Shown: positions 16,078 to 24,384, counted from the first letter of the stretch. The stretch is DNA of 64,000 nt from Patescibacteria group bacterium (GCA_023229665.1 JALNYW010000001.1:372001-436000), one strand, 5' to 3'. The notes: generated from the sequence alone by a model not told the origin. A program made the numbers and translations.

Positions 16078-16801
16078 AGTGGCCAAATTTATATTCGATG
16101 CGATCATCGCGCAATTCGCCCCGGAGCGTACGGTCGGCCCACAAACGCACGTAGCGCAAACCCATCTTGAAATACCCGTCCTTGTCGAAACGGCGTGTGG
16201 ACACGTTGATGTGCTGCGAAAAAATCCGGAACGGCCCGTGCTTGGACGCCTGCTCGACGAAATGTGCGTCTTCGTTCACACGGATGGTCTCGTCAAATCC
16301 GCCGACGAGGTCGAATACCGTTTTCTTCGTGATGATGAACGCGCCCATCGCATACGGACGGCGGCGCTCCTGGAACGTATGAAAACGATAGAGCGCCCAG
16401 TAGTACAGGCGCGCCAACGGATGTTGCTTGATCGGACGGAAGCGGCAGGAGGCCGCCGCGCATTCCTCCGCGTGAAACGCCTCCACCAAATTCATGATGG
16501 CTGTACGGCTCGGGATCTGCGTATCCGCATCCAAAAACACGACGGTTTCATGCGCGGCATGCGACGCTCCGAGATTGCGCTGCGTGGCCACGTTCCGCTT
16601 TTCGCACTCGAAGACGCGCGTGGAAAAACGCGAGGCGTGTTCTTCGGCGAACGCGCGGACGATTTCCTGCGTGCGATCATCCGATTTTCCATCCACGACG
16701 ATGACATCCAGACCTTCGATCCCCGCATCCGCGATGGAACCTAAAAGAACCGGGAGATAGTTCTCCTCATTCAACGCCGGGATCACGATGCTGAACGGCA
16801 T
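16067..16801 (-). CDS. family 2 glycosyltransferase
   Basis: A 244-aa GT-A fold enzyme. FSIVIPALNEENYLP starts the nucleotide-binding fold, VIVVDGKSDDRT follows and FLDADTQIP holds the DxD metal site. There is no membrane helix, so it probably works at the cytosolic face. It lies six bases after a paralogous enzyme, and the two align over most of their length (both have a RRxDKDGxx segment near the C-terminus), pointing to a tandem duplication. Confidence 0.9.
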   Translation of the reverse strand: MPFSIVIPALNEENYLPVLLGSIADAGIEGLDVIVVDGKSDDRTQEIVRAFAEEHASRFSTRVFECEKRNVATQRNLGASHAAHETVVFLDADTQIPSRTAIMNLVEAFHAEECAAASCRFRPIKQHPLARLYYWALYRFHTFQERRRPYAMGAFIITKKTVFDLVGGFDETIRVNEDAHFVEQASKHGPFRIFSQHINVSTRRFDKDGYFKMGLRYVRLWADRTLRGELRDDRIEYKFGHYDS

Positions 16802-16807
16802 GCCTGA

Positions 16808-17527
16808 TTAATCCTTAGGCCGGTCGAAATGCGCGAAGCGGTATTCAAACATATGCTCGAACATGGGGCCCTTGAGCAGCATGTGCGCTTCGCTGTAGAG
16901 ATATTTGCCCGCGATCGCCAGGCGGCCATCCTTGTCGAGGCGGCGCACGGATACCAGCATCGGATGCGATTCGAGCAAACGGAAACAATGCCCTTGCTTG
17001 AGCGCGCGCTGGACGTATTCCTGGTCTTCGGCAAAGACGACGCGTTCGTCAAAACCTTTGATCGCCTCATGCACGGCGCGGCGCGCGATGATGCACGAAC
17101 CCGCGGCATGCGCGCGGACGCGTTCAAACAATTTCGCGTAGTTGTTGAAAACCGCATGACCGAACTTGTCGTCCCAGCGCTTGGTCATCGGCTTCAGGCG
17201 GCACGTCGCCACGTGGACTTCGCGTTCCTCGAATTCGGCGATGACGTCTTTCAAAAAGGACTCGTTCGGAAATTTCACGTCGGCATCGACAAATAACAAA
17301 ATATCTCCGTTCGCGACCTCGGCCCCGCGGTTGCGGCCCGGACCCGGCATTCCCCCGTCCACCACCTTCGCGCCAAAAGCCGCCGCGATTTCGCGCGTTC
17401 GGTCGGTCGAGTGGGCATCGGCCACGATCACCTCAAAATCCCGGAAGGCCTGCGCATTGATCGTTTCGAACAAGGCCGGCAGCGTCGCCTCCTCGTTTTT
17501 CGTAGGAATGACGATGGAGAGCTTCAT
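16808..17527 (-). CDS. family 2 glycosyltransferase (tandem paralogue)
   Basis: A 239-aa GT2 enzyme. LSIVIPTKNEEATLP, VIVADAHSTDRT and FVDADVKFP mark the fold and DxD site. Start MKLSIVIP at 17527 is preceded by a TAGATT box seven bases upstream; the longer frame has no family similarity. It is the first gene of a run (two GT2, membrane protein, Rieske, murJ). Acceptor and sugar are unknown. Confidence 0.9.
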   Translation of the reverse strand: MKLSIVIPTKNEEATLPALFETINAQAFRDFEVIVADAHSTDRTREIAAAFGAKVVDGGMPGPGRNRGAEVANGDILLFVDADVKFPNESFLKDVIAEFEEREVHVATCRLKPMTKRWDDKFGHAVFNNYAKLFERVRAHAAGSCIIARRAVHEAIKGFDERVVFAEDQEYVQRALKQGHCFRLLESHPMLVSVRRLDKDGRLAIAGKYLYSEAHMLLKGPMFEHMFEYRFAHFDRPKD

Positions 17528-17574
17528 GCACGACAATCTAGCGCAAAAATGAGGTTTTGTCGAGGAAAATATCC

Positions 17575-18033
17575 TTACGGAATACGGTTCAAAAGCGCCC
17601 AAGAAGCAATCCCGGCTGCCACCGCTACATTGAGCGATTCTTTGATGCCTTTTTGCTCGATTTTTAACGCCCCCTCACAACGCTCTAATAGGGAGGGTGG
17701 GATGCCGGTCGTCTCCGTTCCGAGAAGTAGCGCCATCCGGTCCGGTGCATGGAAAGACGCTAAATTCTCTGCCTGTTCGGTCAATTCCAGGGCATAAACC
17801 GGCATCCCTTCTTTCTCCAAACGATCAAAAACCTTTGAAATATCCGTCTCAACTTCAAACGGCACGGACTTTTCCGCGCCCAGGGCGACTTTGGTGATGC
17901 GCGGGTCCGGCGGGGCCGCTGTGTATCCGGCCAGCCATAATTTGGCTACGCCAAGCGAATCACAGGTACGAAACAGGGCGCCGACATTTTCCAGGGAACG
18001 GATATCGTGGGCGATGAGCTGCAATTCACGCAT
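17575..18033 (-). CDS. SpoU/TrmH-family RNA 2'-O-methyltransferase
   Basis: A 152-aa SPOUT methyltransferase. The three family motifs are visible: HDIRSLENVGALFRTCD, ALLLGTETTGIP and IEQKGIKESLNVAVAAGI, which form the trefoil knot that binds S-adenosylmethionine. The short form lacks an N-terminal RNA-binding extension. Start MRELQLIAHD at 18033 is favoured by a TACAAA box seven bases upstream; the longer frame reads through the divergent promoter. Confidence 0.92.
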   Translation of the reverse strand: MRELQLIAHDIRSLENVGALFRTCDSLGVAKLWLAGYTAAPPDPRITKVALGAEKSVPFEVETDISKVFDRLEKEGMPVYALELTEQAENLASFHAPDRMALLLGTETTGIPPSLLERCEGALKIEQKGIKESLNVAVAAGIASWALLNRIP

Positions 18034-18054
18034 GGCGCTTTTTGTACGCGACTC

Positions 18055-18083
18055 TTGACAAAAGCGCAATATTACAGTAGATT
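18055..18083 (+). promoter_or_regulatory. consensus-like sigma70 promoter of the gene at 18124
   Basis: TTGACA, a 17-base spacer and TAGATT. The leader is about 34 bases and ends with AGGAGG. This is one of the best -35/-10 pairs in the window. Confidence 0.8.
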
Positions 18084-18123
18084 CAGAACCCCGTGCGTCC
18101 TGCACGTGGAAGGAGGATTCGTG

Positions 18124-18534
18124 ATGAACGATGGTTCGAAGGTTCCCAAGTCCGTGTGCGAGTACTGCCGCTCCGCGGCGGAGAAGCACTTGGAGTGCTG
18201 CCCCCACGACAACCCGCTCGCCCAGATGATCTGGAAGGACGGGTACAAGGCGGCGACCGAAGGCCAGGCCAACGCCCACGCCGACGACCCGACCTACACC
18301 CTCGGCTTCACCTCCGGCGAGTACGCCAAGGCGATGAAGGATGGTTACGTGACCCGCGAAGACCACGGCGAGCCGCCCTCGCGCAGCTCGTTCCCGAGCC
18401 TCACCGAGCTCGGCCTCGCGCTCGGCGAACGCCACCCCGCGCCGCCGGTTCCGTCCGCGATGCGTCCCCCGCATCCCCCGGGCAAGGAGTTCGAGGACGC
18501 GCAGATCGCCGCGGCCGAGAGCGTCATCTTCTGA
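18124..18534 (+). CDS. unknown 136-aa protein with Cys motif; GAG/AAG-rich codons
   Basis: The product has VCEYCRSAAEKHLECCPHD near the N-terminus (a CxxC and a CC..H cluster that could bind zinc), then a helical region with repeated GYxxA/SGEYAKAMKDGY patterns and a Pro-rich middle before an acidic tail. I do not recognise the family. AGGAGG precedes both a GTG at 18121 and the ATG at 18124; ATG gives the better spacing. Codons strongly favour GAG, AAG, CTC and GAC, unlike the GAA/AAA style of neighbours, matching the HAD gene at 25962 and pyrF. It is monocistronic, with its own promoter and a terminator that begins in the stop codon. Confidence 0.75.
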   Translation: MNDGSKVPKSVCEYCRSAAEKHLECCPHDNPLAQMIWKDGYKAATEGQANAHADDPTYTLGFTSGEYAKAMKDGYVTREDHGEPPSRSSFPSLTELGLALGERHPAPPVPSAMRPPHPPGKEFEDAQIAAAESVIF

Positions 18535-18558
18535 GACCCCCTGGGTCTCTTTTCTTTT
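18533..18558 (+). terminator. intrinsic terminator overlapping the stop codon
   Basis: Stem GAGACCC / GGGTCTC with a three-base loop, then TTTTCTTTTT. The first two stem bases are the last two of the TGA stop at 18532-18534. Confidence 0.85.
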
Positions 18559-18584
18559 TCCCCAAACTCACGCATGATCCGGCT

Positions 18585-19892
18585 ATGAAATTCGGCGACC
18601 CCATCAGCGGCAAGATCACCGACCTCGACCACAAGGGCCGGGGGACGTTTGAAAAATACGTCATTCCCTTCACGGCACCCGGGGACGAGGTCGAAGCGAC
18701 ATTCGTGAAACGCGATAGCGGGACTCGCATCGGACGCTTGGCTAAGATCGTGACGCCATCGGCTGATCGTATCGAAGCGCCCTGCCCGCATGCGGGCGTT
18801 TGCGGCGGATGCTTGTGGCAGCATCTTGCCTATGAAGCGCAACTTCGTCTCAAAAAAGAAATGATCAACCGCGCCTTCGAGCAAGCCGGTCACGAAGAAC
18901 GCGTTTCGGACGTCATGCCCTCGACGGAAGAATTCTATTATCGTAACCGGATGGACTATGTCGTTGGTTGGAAAGGCGAGCTCGGCTTGAAAGAGTACGG
19001 CTCGTGGAACCGGTATCTCGATCTCTCCACCTGTTTATTGCTTGATAAAGAAACGCCGCGCATTTTACAGAACGTGCGCGAATTGATGCGCGAACTCGGC
19101 CTCCAGCCATGGGACGCAAAAAAATACACCGGCGACGTCCGCTATTGCGTAATCCGCCTTGGGAAGAACACCAACGAACGCATGATCAGCCTGGTCGTGC
19201 ATGATTTGAACGTCTTTGATGATGCGAAACGTGCCAAAATTACCGAGCGCCTCTCCCCTTTTGCGACCTCCCTATACCTCGCCGAGAATCCGGAAATCAC
19301 GGATGTCTCACAAGGAAAAACGCTCGAGTTATTGCATGGCAACGAATACCTCACTGAAGAAGTGAACGGGATACGCTATACCATCCATCCGAATTCGTTC
19401 TTTCAGACAAATACCCAAATGGCAGGCAAACTTCAGGCAGCCGTGATGAACCTGCTGCCGCCGGGAAAAATCCTGGACTTGTACTGCGGACTTGGATTTC
19501 TTGGCATCGCCGCCGCCAAACGCGGGAACGACGTCTATGGCCATGAATTGGACGCGCCGGCCATCGAACTCGCGAAGGTGAATGCGGAAGCGAATGGCGT
19601 TGCGGAGAAAACCCGCTGGGGCGCCGGCCCGACGGAAGCGCTGGATTGGTCCGCGGAAAAACCCGAGGCCGTGATCGTGGATCCGCCGCGCGCCGGTTTG
19701 CATCCGAAGGCGTTAAAGGCGCTCGTGGAAAACGCGCCGCCGAGAATCGTGTACGTCTCCTGTAATTACCATCGCCTGGTGGATGAATTGAAAACGCTCA
19801 AGACCAAATACCGCGTGGAGTCCCTGCAGGCGCTCGACTTATTCCCCCAAACGCCGCATGTCGAGGTGGTGGCGTCCCTTGTGCTAAACTAA
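18585..19892 (+). CDS. rlmD: 23S rRNA (uracil-5-)-methyltransferase, RlmD/RumA type
   Basis: A 435-aa TrmA-family enzyme making 5-methyluridine. An N-terminal TRAM domain (GKITDLDHKGRGTFEKYV) is followed by an iron-sulfur cluster motif CPHAGVCGGC, a SAM-binding LDLYCGLGFLGIAAA, VDPPRAGLH and the catalytic Cys in YVSCNYHRL. I cannot decide the exact target uridine, so the symbol is by family. Start MKFGDP at 18585 fits the TRAM domain; a CATGAT box ends six bases before it. era begins four bases after the stop. Confidence 0.88.
   Translation: MKFGDPISGKITDLDHKGRGTFEKYVIPFTAPGDEVEATFVKRDSGTRIGRLAKIVTPSADRIEAPCPHAGVCGGCLWQHLAYEAQLRLKKEMINRAFEQAGHEERVSDVMPSTEEFYYRNRMDYVVGWKGELGLKEYGSWNRYLDLSTCLLLDKETPRILQNVRELMRELGLQPWDAKKYTGDVRYCVIRLGKNTNERMISLVVHDLNVFDDAKRAKITERLSPFATSLYLAENPEITDVSQGKTLELLHGNEYLTEEVNGIRYTIHPNSFFQTNTQMAGKLQAAVMNLLPPGKILDLYCGLGFLGIAAAKRGNDVYGHELDAPAIELAKVNAEANGVAEKTRWGAGPTEALDWSAEKPEAVIVDPPRAGLHPKALKALVENAPPRIVYVSCNYHRLVDELKTLKTKYRVESLQALDLFPQTPHVEVVASLVLN
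19882..19890 (+). promoter_or_regulatory. extended -10 promoter of era inside the end of rlmD
   Basis: TGCTAAACT ends six bases before the era ATG and overlaps the last codons and stop of rlmD. era could therefore be made from its own leaderless transcript as well as by read-through. Confidence 0.5.
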
Positions 19893-19896
19893 GCGC

Positions 19897-20757
19897 ATGA
19901 AATCCGGCTTCGTTGTATTGGCTGGCCGCTCAAATGTCGGCAAGTCTTCGCTATTGAACGCGCTCGTCGGCACAAAAGTCGCCATCGTCACGCCCAAACC
20001 GCAGACCACGCGCCGGCCGGTGCGCGGTATTTTGCATGATAAGCGCGGCCAAATCGTCTTCGTGGACACGCCGGGCGTGTTTCTCGGAAAAAAAGATGCG
20101 CTCTCGCAAAAGCTGAATGCCCTCGTACGCGAACAGCTCGAAGGCATTGATTTGGTCGTGTACGTGATGGATCCGACGCGTGAAGCCGGAGCCGAAGAAG
20201 AAGACATCCGGAAACTCTTACGCAAGCTGAGCGTGCCGATTATCGCGGCCATCAATAAAAGCGACTTGCCGGAAAATGAAAAACCCGCGCTGGATGAAAT
20301 GCGCAATACCGACGTCGGCCAGCGCACGACGTTGGAAATCTCGGCGATGAAACGTTCGGACCTGAACCGTTTGGTGGACACCATGTTCGCGCTCTTGCCC
20401 GAAGGCGAGGCGTTTTATCCGGACCAGCAGCTTACCGACGTCACGCACAAAGATTGGCTGGCGGAAACGATCCGCGAAAAATGCTTCCTTCGCCTGGAAA
20501 AAGAACTCCCCTATTCCATCATGGTCGAAGTCACGGAAGCGGAAACGCCCGCCCCGGGAAAGCGCCACATCGAGGCCGTCGTCTGGACCACGGACGATCG
20601 ATATAAGAAAATGGTGATTGGATCAAAGGGCTCCATGATCAAACAAATCGGGATGGATGCGCGCAAAGAAATCGAAGCAGCCACCGGCGACCAGGTCTAT
20701 CTCAAACTCGAAGTCAAAACCGATCCCAAGTGGCCCCAGCGTTTCTCAACCCTATGA
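19897..20757 (+). CDS. era: ribosome-assembly GTPase Era
   Basis: A 286-aa GTPase with a C-terminal KH domain that binds the 3' end of 16S rRNA. G1 is GRSNVGKSS (Ser where most have Pro), G2 TTR, G3 DTPG, G4 NKSD and G5 SA. The KH part has KKMVIGSKGSMIKQIG. The N-terminus is shortened, starting nearly at the G1 strand, and the effector region is otherwise normal. It overlaps the next gene by ATGA. Confidence 0.95.
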   Translation: MKSGFVVLAGRSNVGKSSLLNALVGTKVAIVTPKPQTTRRPVRGILHDKRGQIVFVDTPGVFLGKKDALSQKLNALVREQLEGIDLVVYVMDPTREAGAEEEDIRKLLRKLSVPIIAAINKSDLPENEKPALDEMRNTDVGQRTTLEISAMKRSDLNRLVDTMFALLPEGEAFYPDQQLTDVTHKDWLAETIREKCFLRLEKELPYSIMVEVTEAETPAPGKRHIEAVVWTTDDRYKKMVIGSKGSMIKQIGMDARKEIEAATGDQVYLKLEVKTDPKWPQRFSTL

Positions 20758-21566
20758 TGAAAGCCGAGTACCGGTCCGTTCTTCCCCAGGCCCCAAAACC
20801 GAAGGCGGAACGGCAAAAGCCCGAACACGAAGTCATGCCCTTGCTGACGGCGACGGAACGCATCGCCCGCGCGCATGACCGCATGATGGAGTACATGAAA
20901 CATGAACTCGGAGACGAAGATCATGTCCGTGGACCTTTGGAAAAACTCAAACCGAGTTTAACGTTGCCGCAGGAATACGCCGACATGCGCTTCAAACCCG
21001 ATCTCTATATCGCCGAACCGGCCGTGATCGACGATATGGAGGCGGCCAAGGCCGAAGGCGACCTGGACCGGGTCGAACGGGTCCGCAACCACCTACGCGC
21101 CATGAGCTGGGATACGCACGGCCGCACGGATGACGAAGTCGCTAAAACGATCGCAAAGGAATTGCTCGAAGAGACAAAAGCGGAAGCCTCCGGCGAACCA
21201 CGGAACCCGTTTGAACAGCGCGGATTCGATTTCTCCGATCCCGATGTCGAAGAATGGGAACGGGTGATCAAGACGCTGGAAGACATTGAATGTAAAGGAG
21301 ACAAAGTCGAACCGGCGACGCGGTTCGTGGAGAAAAAAGTGATCGAGGCTTGGCGCGACCTCATCCGTCCATTCCGGGAGAAAAAAGGCGAACGCTCCGA
21401 ATGGCCGACGAGCTATCCGGTCGCGAAAAATCCGCCAAAACTCACCCCTGAAGTGCAGAAAGCCGTGGACCACTTGGTGAAACTCCGCCACGTCCGCGAC
21501 CAACTGTATTACCATCGCCTCTTCCCAAGCCATTGCATGTACGCACAGCGTTCAAAAACCAAATAG
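20754..21566 (+). CDS. hypothetical protein, charged and helical
   Basis: A 270-aa soluble protein rich in Glu, Lys and Arg with long amphipathic helices and no signal peptide or membrane helix. It contains RMMEYMKHELGDEDH, a DMEAAKAEGDLDRVERVRNHL segment and a basic C-terminus. No family is recognised. The ATGA overlap with era implies coupled translation. A heptad inverted repeat with an inner terminator begins right after its stop. Confidence 0.7.
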   Translation: MMKAEYRSVLPQAPKPKAERQKPEHEVMPLLTATERIARAHDRMMEYMKHELGDEDHVRGPLEKLKPSLTLPQEYADMRFKPDLYIAEPAVIDDMEAAKAEGDLDRVERVRNHLRAMSWDTHGRTDDEVAKTIAKELLEETKAEASGEPRNPFEQRGFDFSDPDVEEWERVIKTLEDIECKGDKVEPATRFVEKKVIEAWRDLIRPFREKKGERSEWPTSYPVAKNPPKLTPEVQKAVDHLVKLRHVRDQLYYHRLFPSHCMYAQRSKTK

Positions 21567-21643
21567 CACGTAACACGTAGCTCGTAACAAAAAACCGGTT
21601 CACCCCGGTCTTTTGTTACGTGTTACTTGCTATGTGTTACGTG
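21567..21643. repeat. heptad inverted repeat, copy B, with inner terminator
   Basis: The left arm (21567-21589) has units ACGTAAC, ACGTAGC, TCGTAAC. The right arm (21614-21643), read on the minus strand, has four: ACGTAAC, ACATAGC, AAGTAAC, ACGTAAC. The centre holds a hairpin with A-run and T-run (ACCGG / CCGGT) acting as an intrinsic terminator. It fills the gap between two convergent genes completely. Confidence 0.88.
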
Positions 21644-21644
21644 T

Positions 21645-22616
21645 TTACTGACGGTTGATACGGATATTGCGGACTTCGTACCCGAACAGTTTATCAATCG
21701 CTCCCCCATTCGCCGCTTCCACGCCGGCCGTGACCGGATTCAAGGTGACCTTGAGGATCATCGGGTTTTGACGGTTGTTCAGGATGATGACTTCGCCGAA
21801 CCAATTCTTGGCACGGATGGCCGAGACCATGCGGCGTTCGCCATTGATATCCACCGGCCATTCGATGAATTCGCCGTCCGCTTCCAGCTCGGTGAGATCT
21901 TTGCGCGCGCCTTCTTCCGACGCCTGCTGGCGCAAATTGGAAATGGCCGTTTTCAATTCTCCGATATTCTTCGCCGCTTCGTTCAACGATTCATCAAACA
22001 ATCCAAGATTGAGGATGGTGCGGCGCGTACGGACCAATTCCTGGAACGCATCGTCCGACAACCAGATGCCGGTCTTTTCGCCCAGGGCATCATAACGGCC
22101 CTCGGGCCAATATGTCGGGAGGAATGCCGTGTGCGGCGCGGCTAAATTCAACCCCATGACCGTCCCCGTGGCCGTCACCTTTTCCGTGGCGACCGTGGGC
22201 GGCGTGGGAACGTTCTCCCCGATGCCGCGCGGATTGCGCTGCAATTCAGCTTCGTAGTCCGCACGCAATTTTTTCGAGGCGGCCGTTTCACGCGTCGTGC
22301 TCAAGGACCATTCAAGGCCGGCGGCATGCATCGGCGCGAAACGCGTGATCGTCACGGTACGGACGCCATCTAGGCTATTGAGCAGGTCCGGAAGGAACGC
22401 GCCGAACCCCAACACCGTTTGACGGACCTCGAACGTATCGCCCGCCATGAATTGGATGGCGTTCGCGGCTTCGACCGGCGTGGACGTGGAGCTGATGTAG
22501 CTACGCGTGGTGGTCGTTGAGAAGCCGCTCAACCAGTCCTTCCAATCACAGCCCGCCCCAAAGAGCGCCAAACCGGCTGCGAGAATCAAGAGGGAACGAA
22601 AGCGGCTGTGGATCAT
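21645..22616 (-). CDS. lipoprotein of unknown function
   Basis: A 323-aa protein with a lipoprotein signal peptide: MIHSRFRSLL, a hydrophobic core and lipobox LFGAGC with Cys23 as lipidation site. A Ser/Thr linker (STTTTRSYISSTST) follows, then a folded domain with a long helical segment (LNEAAKNIGELKTAISNLRQQASEEGARKDL) and C-terminal beta-rich part. No family is recognised. It is convergent with the hypothetical gene on the left. Confidence 0.75.
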   Translation of the reverse strand: MIHSRFRSLLILAAGLALFGAGCDWKDWLSGFSTTTTRSYISSTSTPVEAANAIQFMAGDTFEVRQTVLGFGAFLPDLLNSLDGVRTVTITRFAPMHAAGLEWSLSTTRETAASKKLRADYEAELQRNPRGIGENVPTPPTVATEKVTATGTVMGLNLAAPHTAFLPTYWPEGRYDALGEKTGIWLSDDAFQELVRTRRTILNLGLFDESLNEAAKNIGELKTAISNLRQQASEEGARKDLTELEADGEFIEWPVDINGERRMVSAIRAKNWFGEVIILNNRQNPMILKVTLNPVTAGVEAANGGAIDKLFGYEVRNIRINRQ

Positions 22617-22655
22617 AAAATATGGATGGCATCTTTGCTGTCAGGCATCGGGAAG

Positions 22656-22880
22656 TCAAACGCCCGTCTCGGCCGTGGAGGTCGGCGACAAACGTTCGCG
22701 TAACAGATCAAGAAAGGTCGAACCGGACTTTGCTGACCAGCCTCCTACCAGGAACACGATGCCCAGGATCAGGAGAAACCCGAGGCAACACCCGCTGCAA
22801 CAAGAGAACCACCAGGACCGGCCATTCCACGCTCGATCCGGCAATGGACTCGGCGGCACCTGGGAAGCGATGGATGACAT
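22656..22880 (-). CDS. small Cys-rich single-pass membrane protein
   Basis: A 74-aa product with a polar Pro/Ser-rich N-terminus, CCSGCC just before one membrane helix (LGFLLILGIVFLVGGW) and a short C-terminal helix. The start at 22880 is chosen because TTGACG, a 17-base spacer and TGTGAT end seven bases before it; two upstream ATGs overlap that -10 box or the spacer. Function unknown. The Cys cluster could be acylated or bind a metal. Confidence 0.5.
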   Translation of the reverse strand: MSSIASQVPPSPLPDRAWNGRSWWFSCCSGCCLGFLLILGIVFLVGGWSAKSGSTFLDLLRERLSPTSTAETGV

Positions 22881-22960
22881 GCGGCACATCACACCAAATC
22901 CGGGAGCCCCCGTCAAAAGGATGGCTTGCGGCTTAGACCGCCATATCCGATACTAGGCGC

Positions 22961-23422
22961 ATGAAAAAAACGCTCCAAATCGGCGATCAGGCTCCAAGTT
23001 TCGAATTGAAGAGCAGCGACGGGGAAACCGTCCGCTTGGCGGAAGCGCTCCAGCTCGGTCCGGTGGTATTGATCTTCTATCCCGGCGACCGGACCCCCGG
23101 CTGTACGGTGCAGCTCTGCGCGATCCGGGACGAATGGCAGGAGTTCCGCGACTATGGCTTGCAGGTCTTCGGCGTAAACCACGGCGACGCCGCTTCGCAC
23201 CGCGCGTTCTCCGCGGCCCATCGGTTCCCCTTCCCGCTTTTGGTGGATGAGAATAAAGCCGTGAGCAAATCCTATGGCGCCATCCACGCCTTGCTGGGCA
23301 TACAGGTGATCCGCCGGAGCGTGATCGGGATTTCCCAAGACGGCGTCGTGCGCTATCTGCGCCGCGGCTTGCCGAAGAACGCGGAAATCCTCAAAGCCAT
23401 GAAGCCCTTTGCCAAAGCCTGA
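22961..23422 (+). CDS. bcp: peroxiredoxin of the Bcp/PrxQ type
   Basis: A 153-aa thiol peroxidase reducing hydrogen and alkyl peroxides. The peroxidatic Cys is in PGDRTPGCTVQLCAIRDEW, with a second Cys five residues later, the arrangement of atypical two-Cys PrxQ enzymes. A GATACT box ends six bases before the ATG. It is followed by ahpC and, on the opposite strand, a glutaredoxin. Confidence 0.9.
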   Translation: MKKTLQIGDQAPSFELKSSDGETVRLAEALQLGPVVLIFYPGDRTPGCTVQLCAIRDEWQEFRDYGLQVFGVNHGDAASHRAFSAAHRFPFPLLVDENKAVSKSYGAIHALLGIQVIRRSVIGISQDGVVRYLRRGLPKNAEILKAMKPFAKA

Positions 23423-23473
23423 CGGATATCCTATCGTCACATCGGTCCTCTGGACCTTCTGATCATTCTTTCT

Positions 23474-24022
23474 ATGGAAACAACCACCCCATTCAACATC
23501 GCCCAAGTGGGCCAGCCGGCGCCCGAGTTCACGCTCGAAGGCTATTCGCCGGACGGTGCGTTTAAGGAGTATTCGTTGAAAGACTACCGTGGAAAGTGGC
23601 TCGTCTTGTTCTTCTATCCGCTGGACTTCACGTTTATCTGTCCGACGGAAATCACCGAGTTCACGGCCAACAACGAAGCCTTCGCCAAGTTGAACTCCAC
23701 GATTCTCGGCGCGTCCACCGACTCATGCCACTCCCACAAGGCCTGGTGTGAAGGTTCGCTCGGCAAGCAGGCATTCCCGCTCCTCGCCGACATGACGCAT
23801 GAGACCAGCCGCAAATACAATGTCTTGATCGCGGACAAGGGCATCGCCTTGCGCGGCACCTTCATCATCGATCCGGACGGCGTGCTCCGTTACGCGCTCT
23901 ATCATGACAACGGCGTCGGCCGCTCGGTCGTGGAAACGCTGCGCGTGCTCGAAGGGTTGCAAACCGGCGAGCTCTGCCCGGCCAGCTGGCACAAGGGCGA
24001 GAAGACGCTCGGAAAAGCATAG
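23474..24022 (+). CDS. ahpC: alkyl hydroperoxide reductase C (typical 2-Cys peroxiredoxin)
   Basis: A 182-aa enzyme. The peroxidatic Cys lies in DFTFICPTEI and the resolving Cys in GELCPASWHKG near the C-terminus. AhpF is not encoded here, so reduction probably uses a thioredoxin or the glutaredoxin-like protein next door. The 51-base gap to bcp contains a GGTCC-n4-GGACC dyad whose role is unclear. Confidence 0.95.
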   Translation: METTTPFNIAQVGQPAPEFTLEGYSPDGAFKEYSLKDYRGKWLVLFFYPLDFTFICPTEITEFTANNEAFAKLNSTILGASTDSCHSHKAWCEGSLGKQAFPLLADMTHETSRKYNVLIADKGIALRGTFIIDPDGVLRYALYHDNGVGRSVVETLRVLEGLQTGELCPASWHKGEKTLGKA

Positions 24023-24024
24023 GT

Positions 24025-24112
24025 CACGTAACACGTAGCTCGTAACAATAAACAAAAACCGGGATCTCCCGGTTTTTTGTTACGCGCTATGCGTTACGAG
24101 CTACGTGTTACG
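24025..24112. repeat. heptad inverted repeat, copy C, with inner terminator
   Basis: The left arm has units ACGTAAC, ACGTAGC, TCGTAAC. The right arm, read on the minus strand, has ACGTAGC, TCGTAAC, GCATAGC, GCGTAAC preceded by CGTAAC; twenty bases match the left arm exactly. The centre is an intrinsic terminator, AAAAACCGGG / CCCGGTTTTTT. It lies between convergent ahpC and the glutaredoxin gene, whose stop codon is in the right arm. Confidence 0.9.
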
Positions 24113-24359
24113 CCGCCACTTTCTTTGTTGAACCGGCGAGCGCTTCTTCCAACAAATTCTTGTTCCATCCGACAATGACATGTCCATCGACATCGATAAC
24201 GGGCACGCCCATTTGTCCGGAGAGCTTTACCATCTCTTGGGCGGCTTGCGAATCCGCGGAGACATCGATGTCCTCGAAGGACACGCCCTTCTCCTTCAAA
24301 AAATCTTTGGTCAACTTGCAGTAGGGGCAAGTCGGGGTCGAGTAGACTTTGACGTTCAT
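24108..24359 (-). CDS. glutaredoxin-like protein
   Basis: An 83-aa thioredoxin-fold protein with active site CPYC (STPTCPYCKLTKDFL), cis-Pro loop GVPVIDVDG and GWNK near the C-terminus, close to the NrdH/MSMEG-type family. It likely reduces disulfides with electrons from thioredoxin reductase or glutathione. Its last codons lie in the repeat arm at 24108-24112. Confidence 0.9.
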   Translation of the reverse strand: MNVKVYSTPTCPYCKLTKDFLKEKGVSFEDIDVSADSQAAQEMVKLSGQMGVPVIDVDGHVIVGWNKNLLEEALAGSTKKVAA

Positions 24360-24367
24360 ACATCAGA

Positions 24368-24376
24368 AGTCTATCA
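24368..24376 (-). promoter_or_regulatory. extended -10 promoter of the glutaredoxin gene
   Basis: TGATAGACT on the minus strand ends eight bases before the ATG at 24359; no Shine-Dalgarno is seen. Confidence 0.5.
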
Positions 24377-24384
24377 CGTTGTGA

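Noticed and set aside
17575..18474. Longer reading of the SpoU methyltransferase
   Set aside because: The extension crosses the divergent promoter and the gene at 18124; family similarity begins at MRELQLIAHD.
8417..24112. CRISPR array from the repeated heptamers
   Set aside because: The units are 7 bp, without unique spacers, and arranged as inverted arms. No cas genes are present.
21567..24112. A mobile element bounded by the two strong repeat copies
   Set aside because: The genes between (lipoprotein, small membrane protein, peroxiredoxins) include no transposase or integrase, and each copy is itself a complete palindrome with a terminator and not one end of a pair.
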